Assembly: GCA_016649625.1 (NCBI GenBank)
Contig: JAENXI010000063.1
Location: forward strand, 1-5,952
Length of the DNA stretch: 5,952 bases
Reading direction: 5' to 3'
Source: Candidatus Bathyarchaeota archaeon
Lineage (GTDB): Archaea; Thermoproteota; Bathyarchaeia; Bathyarchaeales; Bathycorpusculaceae
Shown: piece by piece, positions 5,759-5,952 of the stretch
How positions within the stretch are numbered: the first letter of the stretch is position 1
How the letters are laid out: each line of letters begins with the position of its first letter
Notes under the pieces: generated by a model
What the model was told of the DNA's origin: nothing
The model's database searches: none
Seen by the model: only the letters and a program-made list of their open reading frames with translations
Position numbers and translations under genes: made by a program

Positions 5759-5775
5759 GTTAGGCAAAGAAAATA

Positions 5776-5805
5776 TTTACTCAATTAGAATTTTTTTACT
5801 CAATT
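5776..5805. repeat. 11-bp direct repeat, 19-bp period, upstream of the TATA-like box
   Basis: TTTACTCAATT occurs exactly at 5776-5786 and 5795-5805, an 8-base gap and a 19-base period. It lies about 18 bases upstream of the TATA-like box when read toward the 464-residue gene. Two same-face sites nearly two helical turns apart are a common form for a dimeric activator or repressor; which protein binds is unknown. Confidence 0.6.
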
Positions 5806-5952
5806 TAACTAAATTAAATCAATCTCTTTGGCCTCTTTTTTGTTGTTATTCTTTATTTAGAAAAATACTAATTTTTTTAAATTTATTTTTTGTCATTGTT
5901 TAATATTGAGAACAAAATATTTTTTATCTAGTATTGTATATATATTTACTAG

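Larger units (their letters stand above)
5612..5952. other. Non-coding AT-rich stretch of 341 bases upstream of the 464-residue gene
   Basis: No gene-like reading frame is present on either strand. The longest ATG frame noticed, on the minus strand from 5896, has only 16 codons, mostly Lys, Asn and Ile, and no ribosome site. What it does hold is a TATA-like element (5749-5758), an 11-bp direct repeat (5776-5786 and 5795-5805), and a 6-bp inverted repeat CTAGTA/TACTAG (5928-5933 and 5947-5952) around an AT core at the window edge. No tRNA or other structured RNA was recognised. It is probably the control region of the 464-residue gene and of whatever lies beyond the edge. Confidence 0.6.

Noticed and set aside
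5849..5898. Short minus-strand ATG frame of 16 codons in the right-hand non-coding stretch
   Set aside because: It is composed almost only of AT-rich codons (Lys, Asn, Ile, Phe), and has no ribosome site.
5928..5952. Inverted repeat CTAGTA/TACTAG with a 13-base AT core at the right edge
   Set aside because: Arms are only 6 bp in very AT-rich DNA, and the neighbouring gene is outside the window, so neither an operator nor a promoter can be argued.
1..5952. CRISPR array, insertion sequence, toxin-antitoxin pair or phage-defence cluster
   Set aside because: There are no regularly spaced long repeats, no transposase or terminal repeats, and no pairs of small overlapping genes; most genes are ordinary housekeeping types.

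Overview
This AT-rich window most probably comes from an archaeon. Several genes have short TATA-like boxes about 25-30 bases before the expected transcript start, followed by very short leaders. T-rich tracts follow the genes instead of GC-rich hairpin terminators. Start codons include TTG, and Shine-Dalgarno motifs (AGGAG, AGGTGA) precede most genes. The N-terminal part of DnaK lacks the extra block seen in proteobacterial DnaK, a form shared by archaeal and Gram-positive proteins. The anchored surface protein with an Asn/Ser/Thr-rich ectodomain also fits an archaeon. A TACK-type lineage such as Bathyarchaeia is my guess from protein style only; no sequence comparison was possible.

Layout. 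On the minus strand at the left edge lies a grpE-dnaK chaperone operon, with dnaK cut by the window edge. A 196-bp divergent intergenic region separates it from a rubrerythrin gene on the plus strand. Next, on the plus strand, is an unrecognised secreted and membrane-anchored protein. It converges with a minus-strand gene for a small four-helix membrane protein (DUF420-like by layout) whose reading frame is broken by an apparent single-base change. Divergent from that is a TatD-family metal-dependent hydrolase on the plus strand. TatD ends in a tail-to-tail overlap with a 464-residue minus-strand protein. The last 340 bases hold no gene, but contain a clear TATA-like element and an 11-bp direct repeat.

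How the genes relate. GrpE and DnaK are the nucleotide-exchange and Hsp70 parts of one chaperone cycle. Rubrerythrin detoxifies peroxide. The two stress systems share one divergent promoter region, but nothing else ties the genes into one pathway. The most unusual item is the 464-residue protein. Its N-terminal two thirds resembles, by eye, the Rossmann-like (HUP) catalytic core of class I aminoacyl-tRNA synthetases, with degenerate HIGH and KMSKS positions. Its C-terminal part looks like a winged helix. It may be a synthetase-derived regulator rather than a working synthetase.
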